Below are positions 16,613 to 24,019 of a DNA stretch of 64,000 nt, piece by piece; the stretch's first letter is position 1, and every line of letters starts with the position of its first letter. The stretch spans positions 497,401 to 561,400 of the forward strand of contig CP143625.1 in assembly GCA_036362785.1 (NCBI GenBank), written 5' to 3'. The position numbers and the translations under genes are program-made. The stretch is from a beta proteobacterium MWH-UniP1. Lineage in GTDB: Bacteria > Pseudomonadota > Gammaproteobacteria > Burkholderiales > Burkholderiaceae_A. The notes under the pieces are model-generated. The model ran no database searches and had not been told where the DNA came from. It saw only the letters and a program-made list of their open reading frames with translations.

Positions 16613-17059
16613 ATGACGCTCAGTAGCACCCTGGCCCGCGTGGCCGCCCTGAAATCTGCCCCGATGAGTGATCTGCGGCGGATGTGGGAGCAGTTATTCC
16701 ACCAACCAGCACCTCAATTCAACCGTCAATTCCTCGAAAGCCGGCTTGCCTACCGGATACAAGAGCTCGCCTTGGGCGGGCTTAAACGGGAGACCGTTCG
16801 ACGCCTTGAGCGTCTCGGCGATGAGCTAGACGGGGGCAAAAAGCATGTTCGAAAGCGGCGCCTGGACAACCGCCCGGTTGCCGGTACAAGGCTCATTCGT
16901 GAGTGGAAGGGGGTAACCCACGAGGTGACCGTTGCTGACGATCACTTTGTTTACCAAGGCAAGCCCTACAAGTCGCTCTCAAGCATTGCGAAGGAGATCA
17001 CCGACACAAACAGGAACGGCTGGGCGTTTTTTGGTCTGCAAAGCTCGAGGGGCGGCTAA
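16613..17059 (+). CDS. DUF2924 domain protein
   Basis: A 148-residue DUF2924 protein. Recognisable blocks are the N-terminal LRRMWEQLFHQPAPQFNRQF, the helix RLAYRIQELALGGL, the basic linker GGKKHVRKRRLD, and the C-terminal GTRLIREWKGVTHEV, DDHFVYQGKPYKSLSSIAK, ITDTNRNGWAFFGL. AGGAGG lies about 6 nt before ATG 16613. The stop overlaps the recombinase ATG by one base (TAATG). DUF2924 genes are very often found directly upstream of large serine recombinases. The C-terminal part resembles small DNA-binding add-on domains, so it may be a directionality or accessory factor; this is inference. Confidence 0.88.
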   Translation: MTLSSTLARVAALKSAPMSDLRRMWEQLFHQPAPQFNRQFLESRLAYRIQELALGGLKRETVRRLERLGDELDGGKKHVRKRRLDNRPVAGTRLIREWKGVTHEVTVADDHFVYQGKPYKSLSSIAKEITDTNRNGWAFFGLQSSRGG

Positions 17060-18417
17060 TGGCAACACCTCAACGCAAACTCTGCTGCGCAATCTACACT
17101 CGCAAATCCACTGACGAGGGGCTTGAGCAGGACTTCAACTCGCTCGATGCCCAACGCGACGCATGCGAGAACTACATCTCCAGCCAAAAAGCCGAAGGAT
17201 GGCTGCAACTTCCTGAGCGTTACGACGACGGCGGCTACTCCGGCGGCAACATGGACCGCCCCGGACTACAGCGGCTGATCGCCGACATTAAGAAAGGGGT
17301 TGTCGACATCATCGTTGTTTACAAGATCGATCGCCTATCTCGATCGCTTGCTGACTTTGCAAAGCTGGTGGAGATCTTTGACGAGCACAAGGTGACATTT
17401 GTCTCCGTAACGCAGTCCTTCAACACAACCACATCGATGGGCCGGCTCACGCTGAACATCCTGCTCTCATTTGCACAGTTTGAGCGAGAGCTAGCCGGTG
17501 AGCGTGTGCGCGATAAGATTGCCGCATCACGACAGCGCGGTATTTGGATGGGCGGCATGCCCCCGCTTGGCTACGACGTGTCTGAACGAAAGCTCGTCCC
17601 AAACCCGGCGGAAAGCAAACTCGTGCAAGAGATCTTTCGCCGGTTTGCGCTGGTTGGCTCTATGGCTAACTTGGTCAAAGACCTCAGAGCGAAAGGCATC
17701 ACCTCGAAGTCATGGACTACCGCAAAGGGTGTTGAGCGAAAAGGAAAACTGGTCGACAAAGGTTATATCTACAAGCTTCTGAACAACCCGGTGTACTTAG
17801 GTATTGCTGCCTACAAGGGACAGCATTTCACGGGCCAGCATCCGGCGATCGTCGACCAAGCGCTTTGGGATCAAGCACACAAAGCACTATCCCGTGATCG
17901 TGAAAAGAAACAGAAAAAAGCCGCACGCTCTGAGCGCGACTCGAAGGCACCCTGCCTCTTAAAGGGGCTTCTTTACTCCGCAGAGGGGCGTTGCTTTACG
18001 CCTGGCTACACGATTAAGAAACAGAGGTACTACAGGTATTACATCAATACCGATGCCATCAAGCTAGGGTCGGCTGCGTGTGAGGTGCAGCGCCTCCCGG
18101 CGGGTGAAATCGAGGCAGTGGTCATCGAGAAGGTGAAAGAAGTTCTGCGCCTGCCTGAAATCACCGCAGCGGCCGTTGCGGAGGTAACAAGACTACGACC
18201 AGATATCGAAGAGGATGAGGCTATCGATGCCTTGCGATCTATTGATGCGGTCTGGGATGAACTCTTTCCAGCCGAGCAGGCTAGGATTGTTAAAAGCCTG
18301 ATCCACCGGATCACTGTGCGTCCGGATGGAGCATCGATTGAATGGGTCTCCGACGGAGTTGCAAAGCTGATTAACCAGACCGTCCGCCCGAGAGAAAACT
18401 TGTTGGAGGCAGCATGA
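17059..18417 (+). CDS. Large serine recombinase (integrase/resolvase family)
   Basis: A 452-residue recombinase. Residues ~8-150 form the catalytic domain: IYTRKSTDEG with predicted nucleophile Ser17, YDDGGYSGGNMDRPGLQRL, VVYKIDRLSRSLADFAKL, and FAQFERELAGERVRDKI. A recombinase domain follows from about residue 170 (GGMPPLGYDV, LLNNPVYLGIAAYKG), then a zinc-ribbon-like zone with only two obvious Cys, and a C-terminal tail. It would catalyse integration or excision through short att sites. It is coupled to DUF2924 (1-bp overlap) and to the next gene (ATGA). Being the only intact integrase-type gene here, it is the likely mover of part of this island, but no att pair is evident. Confidence 0.93.
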   Translation: MATPQRKLCCAIYTRKSTDEGLEQDFNSLDAQRDACENYISSQKAEGWLQLPERYDDGGYSGGNMDRPGLQRLIADIKKGVVDIIVVYKIDRLSRSLADFAKLVEIFDEHKVTFVSVTQSFNTTTSMGRLTLNILLSFAQFERELAGERVRDKIAASRQRGIWMGGMPPLGYDVSERKLVPNPAESKLVQEIFRRFALVGSMANLVKDLRAKGITSKSWTTAKGVERKGKLVDKGYIYKLLNNPVYLGIAAYKGQHFTGQHPAIVDQALWDQAHKALSRDREKKQKKAARSERDSKAPCLLKGLLYSAEGRCFTPGYTIKKQRYYRYYINTDAIKLGSAACEVQRLPAGEIEAVVIEKVKEVLRLPEITAAAVAEVTRLRPDIEEDEAIDALRSIDAVWDELFPAEQARIVKSLIHRITVRPDGASIEWVSDGVAKLINQTVRPRENLLEAA

Positions 18418-18815
18418 CGCCCACGACTGAAATAGCGATGAACTTTTATCGCCGAGGCGTCAAAACGATCATCATTAAACCGGACGGCTCTCGAGTCCTT
18501 GAGCGAAAAGAGGCCAAGGTCGATAACAGCATGGTCAAGGCTATCGCTCGGGGATTCAGGTGGCAGCGAATGATGCTTGATGGCGTTTACAACACGATCT
18601 ACGACATCGCTGAAAAAGAGAATATCAGCCCATCGTTTGTCAGCCGAATTTCCCGGCTCGCAACTCTATCCCCCCGAGTCGTTGAGTCAATCGTTGAAGG
18701 TAAGCATCCACCGCACCTGACGATGAAAGACTTATTTAAGCCTTTTCCAGCCGAGTGGGCGTTACAAGAACAGGTGTTCTTGAACCTGACTCCTATCGAA
18801 TGGACAGACCAATAA
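18414..18815 (+). CDS. HTH accessory protein of the recombinase triad
   Basis: A 133-residue protein coupled to the recombinase by an ATGA overlap. It has an Arg-rich middle (MVKAIARGFRWQRMML) and an HTH (TIYDIAEKENISPSFVSRI) followed by conserved SPRVVESIVEGKHPPHLTMK, FPAEWALQEQ. This small protein commonly follows large serine recombinases of this type. It is probably DNA-binding and may control recombination direction or expression; no function is proven to my knowledge. Its 3' end overlaps the DUF4236 gene on the other strand by 23 bp. Confidence 0.72.
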   Translation: MTPTTEIAMNFYRRGVKTIIIKPDGSRVLERKEAKVDNSMVKAIARGFRWQRMMLDGVYNTIYDIAEKENISPSFVSRISRLATLSPRVVESIVEGKHPPHLTMKDLFKPFPAEWALQEQVFLNLTPIEWTDQ

Positions 18816-19098
18816 AAATCCCAACCGCCAAAACAATGATGAGGATCAGCCAAGATGGCGCGCCAGAGCTCTGGTGAGGGATCTGTGGATCTTGAGTGGT
18901 GGGGTCTGAATCAGGTAAGTCCAGACGCTTTCGATATGAAAGACCTGTGCCCGGCAGCCCCACGTTACCAGTTAGTTTCCCATCCCTCGCAGTAACGCTT
19001 GCTCCACGCGTACCAACGGTCCAAGAGATGCCGGTCTTGCTTACGTTAAGCCGAAGACCCGGCAGGATCTTGATTCGTCTTTGAAAACGGAAGCTCAT
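18793..19098 (-). CDS. DUF4236 protein with C-terminal membrane anchor
   Basis: A 101-residue protein. Residues 1-55 match DUF4236: SFRFQRRIKILPGLRLNVSK, GISWTVGTRGASVT, and GLPGTGLSYRKR. This small beta domain is usually N-terminal in membrane proteins of unknown function. Residues about 80-100 (SWLILIIVLAVGIFIGLSI) form a single transmembrane segment. It converges on the HTH gene with a 23-bp overlap. It is a cargo gene of the island, possibly linked to the two Cys-rich genes read in the same direction upstream. Confidence 0.8.
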   Translation of the reverse strand: MSFRFQRRIKILPGLRLNVSKTGISWTVGTRGASVTARDGKLTGNVGLPGTGLSYRKRLDLPDSDPTTQDPQIPHQSSGAPSWLILIIVLAVGIFIGLSIR

Positions 19099-19128
19099 TC
19101 TGTTGCGGTTAAATGGAGTCTAATTAAC

Positions 19129-19368
19129 TCAATAACCCATAACCTCGCCGACATACAAGCGGACTTCATCATCTGGCTGCTTAATCTCCACAGCAACGCA
19201 ATCATTGTTGATAATCGCCTTCTGTAGTTCACTGGCCTTCTTGCAATAGACGACTCGCCGATTGCACTCGTTGCAGTGGCGAACTTTGGGGTCGTGCGTT
19301 TTCATTAAAGCGTCCCAGTCTTTAGGGCACTTGAAGCGAAACTCACAGTTTCGGATCTCAGCAGTCAT
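19129..19368 (-). CDS. Small Cys-rich protein
   Basis: A 79-residue protein dominated by a putative zinc-binding domain: CEFRFKCPKDWDAL, then DPKVRHCNECNRRVVYC, then ELQKAIINNDCVAVEI. Six or more Cys in C-x5-C, CxxC and C spacing suggest a metal site. The same pattern forms the C-terminus of the next gene upstream (19373-19942), so the two are tandem paralogues sharing a domain. The genes are only 4 bp apart and read in the same direction. I know the general domain from uncharacterised bacterial proteins but not its role. Confidence 0.7.
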   Translation of the reverse strand: MTAEIRNCEFRFKCPKDWDALMKTHDPKVRHCNECNRRVVYCKKASELQKAIINNDCVAVEIKQPDDEVRLYVGEVMGY

Positions 19369-19372
19369 AGAT

Positions 19373-19942
19373 TTAACCCCCCGCCCGAATGGCGATCACA
19401 AGGTTATCAAGCAAGGCATCCCTGATTTTGTAGGGCGTGGTACACAGCTTTACTGGGTTCGAGCAGTCAGCACAGAAGCGGATACTTGGATCTTTTGCAG
19501 CAGGTAGGTTATCCCAGGTTTCCGTGCAGTTTGCGCCATTGGGGCAGTTACGAATAACAACACCCAGCTCGTCGGGATTGGAGTAGGCTCGTACATCGGT
19601 CGACATGGAAGCGATCCAGTCTGCCGCATTGACCCAAGGTGCAGGCACAGAGAAGGTATCAATGTAGATTCGGCCGTCGCGATGAACGATTCGAACAGCG
19701 GGCCCCTGCAAATTCAGTGTTCGGAAGCTAAGAATGGTGCCAAGGTCGACGGTGGTGTAGCCCGACCACTCCCCAGACAAAATAGGTAAGGACGTTTGCA
19801 CGCCTGGGCGTGTGATGACAAAGTCCGTGCCCTTGGCTGAGAGATCGACAGGCAGTTGGCGACTTTGCTTGGTTAGCCGCTTGGGCGCAATGACCTTCAG
19901 AGCCTCGACGAACTGTTTTCTGTCTAAGTGAACCTCAGTCAT
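19373..19942 (-). CDS. Hypothetical protein: clamp-like domain plus Cys-rich domain
   Basis: A 189-residue protein. Residues 1-105 (LDRKQFVEALKVIAPKR, LSAKGTDFVITRPG, TTVDLGTILSFR, AVRIVHRDGRIYID) have the helix-then-beta-strand rhythm of one domain of a DNA sliding clamp; this is a resemblance by eye only. Residues ~125-189 repeat the Cys-rich pattern of the downstream gene: CPNGANCTETWDNL, DPSIRFCADCSNPVKLC, IRDALLDN. No catalytic motif is visible. It is divergent from the HTH pair that opens the defence-like operon, sharing a 162-bp promoter region, so joint control is possible. Confidence 0.6.
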   Translation of the reverse strand: MTEVHLDRKQFVEALKVIAPKRLTKQSRQLPVDLSAKGTDFVITRPGVQTSLPILSGEWSGYTTVDLGTILSFRTLNLQGPAVRIVHRDGRIYIDTFSVPAPWVNAADWIASMSTDVRAYSNPDELGVVIRNCPNGANCTETWDNLPAAKDPSIRFCADCSNPVKLCTTPYKIRDALLDNLVIAIRAGG

Positions 19943-20104
19943 AAGAACTCCCAGCAGCCCTTAAGCATCACGGGCCAAGATAACCTCCTTCAGTATCACC
20001 CAGTGAGCCTGCTGCACGGCATCATGATTATTCTTTGCAAAGATTGGACTGGTTTGCCCTATCTTCCACTATACTGACCATATCCATTATGTGGGAGAAA
20101 TCCG
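19943..20104. promoter_or_regulatory. Divergent promoter region of the defence-like operon
   Basis: This 162-bp region separates the Cys-rich gene (minus) from the tandem HTH genes (plus). A good -10-like TATACT sits at 20070-20075 for the plus strand; TTGGAC at 20044-20049 is 20 bp upstream, which is too far for an ideal -35. GGGAG lies about 9 nt before ATG 20105. The two excisionase-type HTH proteins encoded next are the obvious candidates to bind here. Confidence 0.4.
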
Positions 20105-20326
20105 ATGGCCGAACAGCCGCCGCCCGCCATGACCGTCCGCGACGTTGCAGGGTTCCTAGCCGTGGATGAGAAGACGATCTACCGCCTGGCCCAACAGGGG
20201 AAGCTACCCGGCTTTAAAGTGGCAGGTACCTGGAGATTCCAGCTGCAGGATATTCAAGGGTGGATTGATGCACAAAAAGTAGCCGTGAAAGCGAGGAAAT
20301 TAAACAAAGCGGGGAGCCCAGCATGA
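20105..20326 (+). CDS. Excisionase-type HTH protein (HTH_17), first copy
   Basis: A 73-residue MerR-like/excisionase HTH_17 protein: MTVRDVAGFLAVDEKTIYRL, AQQGKLPGFKV, TWRFQLQDIQGWID. The whole protein is essentially one winged-HTH with a basic tail. It starts a five-gene plus-strand operon and its stop overlaps the start of a second HTH protein of the same type (ATGA). As it precedes helicase, methylase and ATPase genes rather than an integrase, a role as autoregulator of the operon is more likely than DNA excision. That is inference. Confidence 0.85.
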   Translation: MAEQPPPAMTVRDVAGFLAVDEKTIYRLAQQGKLPGFKVAGTWRFQLQDIQGWIDAQKVAVKARKLNKAGSPA

Positions 20327-20508
20327 CCATCGGGGCAGTCGCCGACTACCTCAAGGTCACCGAGCGAACGATCTATCGGCTAGCAGGAGCCAAGCAGATC
20401 CCGGCTTTTAAGGTGGGCGGGAGCTGGGGGTTTTCTAAGGCCGACATCGACTCTTGGATTAAAAGGCAATCAGAAGAAAACTCCCAAGGAGGCGCCCTTG
20501 AAACTTGA
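20323..20508 (+). CDS. Excisionase-type HTH protein (HTH_17), second copy
   Basis: A 61-residue HTH_17 protein closely similar in layout to the preceding one ([40 protein letters not shown]). The pair looks like a tandem duplication or a split two-HTH regulator. Start overlaps the first HTH gene by 4 bp, and the end overlaps the helicase start by 11 bp, so all three are translationally coupled. The two could bind adjacent half-sites as a heterodimer. Not related to phage excision in this context as far as can be seen. Confidence 0.83.
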   Translation: MTIGAVADYLKVTERTIYRLAGAKQIPAFKVGGSWGFSKADIDSWIKRQSEENSQGGALET

Positions 20509-23500
20509 AGAAATCACAAAGGGCGCTTTGGTCGCAGGCATTGAGCCGGGCAAGACAGTCCGCGTGGTGAGCGTGGATCCGGTCGGTGACAACGCCATCA
20601 CTGTCGTCTATCGGACGGAAGACGGGAGCCTTCGCGATCGGATGCTGTTCCGATCAAACGAAGTAGATCTGTCCATCGCTACTGCTGGTCGGCCATGGAG
20701 CTTCGACGCCGACGGGGAGGGTTTCAAGCTCGCGGCGGAGGCTATTCGGATCAACCTGGCTCACTTGTTCGATCCGATGATGGCGGTGCACACCTCCAAC
20801 GTGGAGCCGCTACCCCACCAGATTACGGCAGTCTACGAATCAATGCTTCCCAGGCAGCCGCTGCGCTTTGTGCTCGCCGACGACCCCGGCGCCGGCAAAA
20901 CCATCATGGCGGGCCTCTTAATCCGCGAGCTCCTGATGCGCGCAGACGCTGCTCGCGTGCTGATCGTTTCCCCCGGGAGCCTGGTCGAGCAATGGCAGGA
21001 CGAGCTTTACGAGAAGTTTGGCCTGTCGTTCACGGTCTTCTCCCGTGAGCTGGTGGATCAAAGCCGCACAGGTAACCCCTTTGAAGACCATGACCTGGTG
21101 GTCGCGCGACTTGACCAGCTCTCCCGCAGCGAAGAGCTCCAGGAGAAGCTGAAGCTCAGCCGCTTCGACCTGGTAGTGGTCGATGAAGCCCACAAGCTAT
21201 CGGCCACCTGGTTCGGCACCAAGATCAACGAAACCAAGCGATTCAAGCTGGGACAACTCCTGGGCTCGATCACGCGCCACTTCCTGCTGATGACCGCCAC
21301 GCCTCACAACGGGAAGGAAGAGGACTTCCAGCTTTTTCTGTCGCTGCTGGACTCCGACCGCTTCTACGGCAAGTTCCGCGACGGCGCCCACAAGGTTGAC
21401 GTCTCCGACCTCATGCGCCGAATGGTCAAGGAAGACCTCTTGAAGTTTGACGGCACCCGTCTATTCCCTGAGCGCATCGCCTACACCGCCAACTACAAGC
21501 TCTCCGAGGCCGAGGCCGAGCTCTACAACTTGGTGACGACCTACGTGAAGGAGGAGATGAACCGGGCCGATGCGTTGGATGGGAAGCGCAAGGGCACGGT
21601 GGGCTTCGCTTTGACGGCCTTGCAGCGCCGACTCGCCTCTAGTCCCGAGGCCATCTATCAATCCTTGAAGCGCCGCCGCGACAAGCTCAAGCGCCGCATC
21701 GAGGAAGAGAAGATCAAGCAGCGCGGCGGCAAGATCGCCGCCTCCGAAATTTTCGCCGACCAAGCCCCGGAGAACATCTGGGACTCCGAGGACGATATGG
21801 CCCCGGAGGACTACGAGAACTTCGAAGAAGAGGTCGTTGACCAGGCGACGGCGGCACAGACCATCGCCGAGCTCGAAGCGGAAGTCTTCACCCTCGAGCA
21901 CTTGGAGAAGAAGGCCAAGGCGCTACGCGATGGCGGCCAGGACCGTAAGTGGGAAGAGCTCCGCGAAATCCTACAAAACACGCCGGAGATGCGCGGGCCC
22001 GATGGCTTGCAGCGCAAGCTCATCATCTTCACCGAGCACCGCGACACTCTCAACTACCTGGCCGACCGCATCCGCGGGCTGCTGGGCAAGCATGAGGCCG
22101 TCAACATGATCCACGGTGGCGTGCATCGCGAGGACCGCCGCAAGGTCCAGGAGCTATTCCGCAACGACAAGGACACCCGGGTCCTTTTAGCCACCGACGC
22201 TGCCGGCGAAGGCGTGAACCTGCAAAACGCCAACTTGATGGTCAATTACGACCTGCCGTGGAACCCCAACCGCTTGGAGCAGCGCTTCGGTCGCATCCAC
22301 CGCATTGGCCAGACGCAGGTTTGCCATCTCTGGAACATGGTGGCGAATGAGACTCGCGAGGGCGATGTCTTCCAGAAGCTCTTCGACAAAATCGAAATCG
22401 AGCGGAAGGCCCTAGGCGGCCGGGTTTTCGACATCCTAGGTGAAGTCTTTGATGGTGTGAGCCTCCGCGACCTTTTGATCGAGGCCATCCGCTACGGCGA
22501 AGATCCCGACCGCAAGAAGCATTTACAGGAGGTGGTCCAAGGAGCTCTCGACACCGACAAGCTGCGCGAGATCATCAGCCGCAACGCCCTGGCCGAGGAG
22601 GTCATGGACGAACGCAGGCTCTTCGCATTAAAGGAAGAGATGGAGAAGGCCGAGGCGAGAAAGCTCCAGCCCTACTTCATCCGGGCCTTTTTCTCGCAGG
22701 CCTTCGACCGCCTAGGGGGCGACTTGAAGCTTAGAGGCTTCGGCCGCTTCGAGATCACCCATGTCCCGGCTCTGATCCGAGAGCGCGACCGCCAGATCCA
22801 AGGCCGCGATCGGCGCAACATGAACCCGATCACGCCCAAATACGAGCGGGTTTGCTTCGAGAAGAGCCGCATCCGGGTCGACGACAAGCCCGGCGAAGCC
22901 CTGGCGAGCCTTCTGCACCCAGCCCACCCGCTGATGCAATCGGTGGTCGACCTGACCATCGAGCAGCACCGCAGCAAGTTGAAGCAGGGCTCCGTCTTGC
23001 TTAATCCCAACGACGAAAGCGTAGAGCCCAAGTTAATGCTCATGCTTGACCACTCCGTCAAGGAAGGTGGCGAGTCTGGCGTGGTGGTGTCGCGCAGGCT
23101 TCAGTTCGTCACGATCGACCAGGCGGGTCGCATCGAAAACGCTGGATGGGCTCCACACTTGGATTTAACCCCACTCGACGAGGTCCAGTCGAAGATGGTG
23201 GCCGACCAGCTCGATGCCCCATGGATCAAGAAGGATTTGGAGCAGGTCGCGCTGGCCCATGCTTCCGACAAGCTCGTCCCCGAGCATTTTGAAGAGGTCC
23301 GCTCCCGCCGCGAGCTGCAAGTGGACAAGAACCTGGCCGCCATCCGCGAACGCCTCGTCAAGGAGATCGACTATTGGTCGGATCGCCACGAGAAGTTGAA
23401 GACCGACTTACAGGCCGGCAAGGATGTCCGCCTACCGTTGGAGAACGTACGCCGAACCATCGACGAGCTCACCGTCCGTCTGGAGAACCGAAGCAAAGAG

Positions 23501-24019
23501 CTGGAAGCCATGCGCCATGTGGTCTCGGCGATGCCGGTGGTGGTCGGTGGCGCGCTGGTGATCCCCGCCGGACTCTTGGCTCAGCGTAACGGCGAGCCGC
23601 AGGGCCAAGCCTGGACAGCCGATGCAGATGCCCGCGCGCGCATCGAGCGTGTTGCGATGGAAGCCGTCCGCAAAGCCGAAGAGGCCCTGGGCCACCAGGT
23701 GATCGATGTTTCGGCTGAGAAATGCGGTTGGGATTTGACGGCCGTTGTGCCCGTATCCGACGGGAAGCTACCGCAGGCCCGCCACATCGAAGTCAAAGGC
23801 CGAGCCAAGGGCCAGTCAACCATCACAGTCACCCGCAACGAAATTCTCTACGGGCTCAACCAGGCGGACAAGTTCATCCTGGCTGTGGTGATCGTCGATG
23901 GCGACAGCCACGAAGGACCGCACTACATCCGTAACCCATTCACGCAAGAGCCCGACTGGGCGGTGACCAGTATCAACTTGGACCTCGCGTCCTTGCTCGA
24001 AAGGGCACAAGCAACATGA
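20498..24019 (+). CDS. SNF2-type helicase with C-terminal DUF3883 nuclease-like domain
   Basis: A 1173-residue SNF2-family helicase. Walker A DDPGAGKT is at about 128-135, DEAH at 229-232, motif [12 protein letters not shown], and the second RecA domain ends with [13 protein letters not shown] near 590. A long charged helical region separates the domains. The C-terminal ~100 residues are a DUF3883 domain with a PD-(D/E)XK-like signature: GWDL (D1079) and HIEVKG (E1098, K1100). It may translocate on DNA and cut it. The start is TTG 20498 with AAGGAGG 5-6 nt upstream, inside the HTH gene end. It is coupled to the methylase gene (ATGA). The gene is clearly GC-richer than the methylase gene that follows. 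Confidence 0.9.
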   Translation: MKLEEITKGALVAGIEPGKTVRVVSVDPVGDNAITVVYRTEDGSLRDRMLFRSNEVDLSIATAGRPWSFDADGEGFKLAAEAIRINLAHLFDPMMAVHTSNVEPLPHQITAVYESMLPRQPLRFVLADDPGAGKTIMAGLLIRELLMRADAARVLIVSPGSLVEQWQDELYEKFGLSFTVFSRELVDQSRTGNPFEDHDLVVARLDQLSRSEELQEKLKLSRFDLVVVDEAHKLSATWFGTKINETKRFKLGQLLGSITRHFLLMTATPHNGKEEDFQLFLSLLDSDRFYGKFRDGAHKVDVSDLMRRMVKEDLLKFDGTRLFPERIAYTANYKLSEAEAELYNLVTTYVKEEMNRADALDGKRKGTVGFALTALQRRLASSPEAIYQSLKRRRDKLKRRIEEEKIKQRGGKIAASEIFADQAPENIWDSEDDMAPEDYENFEEEVVDQATAAQTIAELEAEVFTLEHLEKKAKALRDGGQDRKWEELREILQNTPEMRGPDGLQRKLIIFTEHRDTLNYLADRIRGLLGKHEAVNMIHGGVHREDRRKVQELFRNDKDTRVLLATDAAGEGVNLQNANLMVNYDLPWNPNRLEQRFGRIHRIGQTQVCHLWNMVANETREGDVFQKLFDKIEIERKALGGRVFDILGEVFDGVSLRDLLIEAIRYGEDPDRKKHLQEVVQGALDTDKLREIISRNALAEEVMDERRLFALKEEMEKAEARKLQPYFIRAFFSQAFDRLGGDLKLRGFGRFEITHVPALIRERDRQIQGRDRRNMNPITPKYERVCFEKSRIRVDDKPGEALASLLHPAHPLMQSVVDLTIEQHRSKLKQGSVLLNPNDESVEPKLMLMLDHSVKEGGESGVVVSRRLQFVTIDQAGRIENAGWAPHLDLTPLDEVQSKMVADQLDAPWIKKDLEQVALAHASDKLVPEHFEEVRSRRELQVDKNLAAIRERLVKEIDYWSDRHEKLKTDLQAGKDVRLPLENVRRTIDELTVRLENRSKELEAMRHVVSAMPVVVGGALVIPAGLLAQRNGEPQGQAWTADADARARIERVAMEAVRKAEEALGHQVIDVSAEKCGWDLTAVVPVSDGKLPQARHIEVKGRAKGQSTITVTRNEILYGLNQADKFILAVVIVDGDSHEGPHYIRNPFTQEPDWAVTSINLDLASLLERAQAT

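Noticed and set aside
20498-24019. Many long antisense frames within the helicase gene, e.g. 21461-21901
   Set aside because: They are side effects of high GC and codon bias; none has a ribosome binding site or recognisable family.
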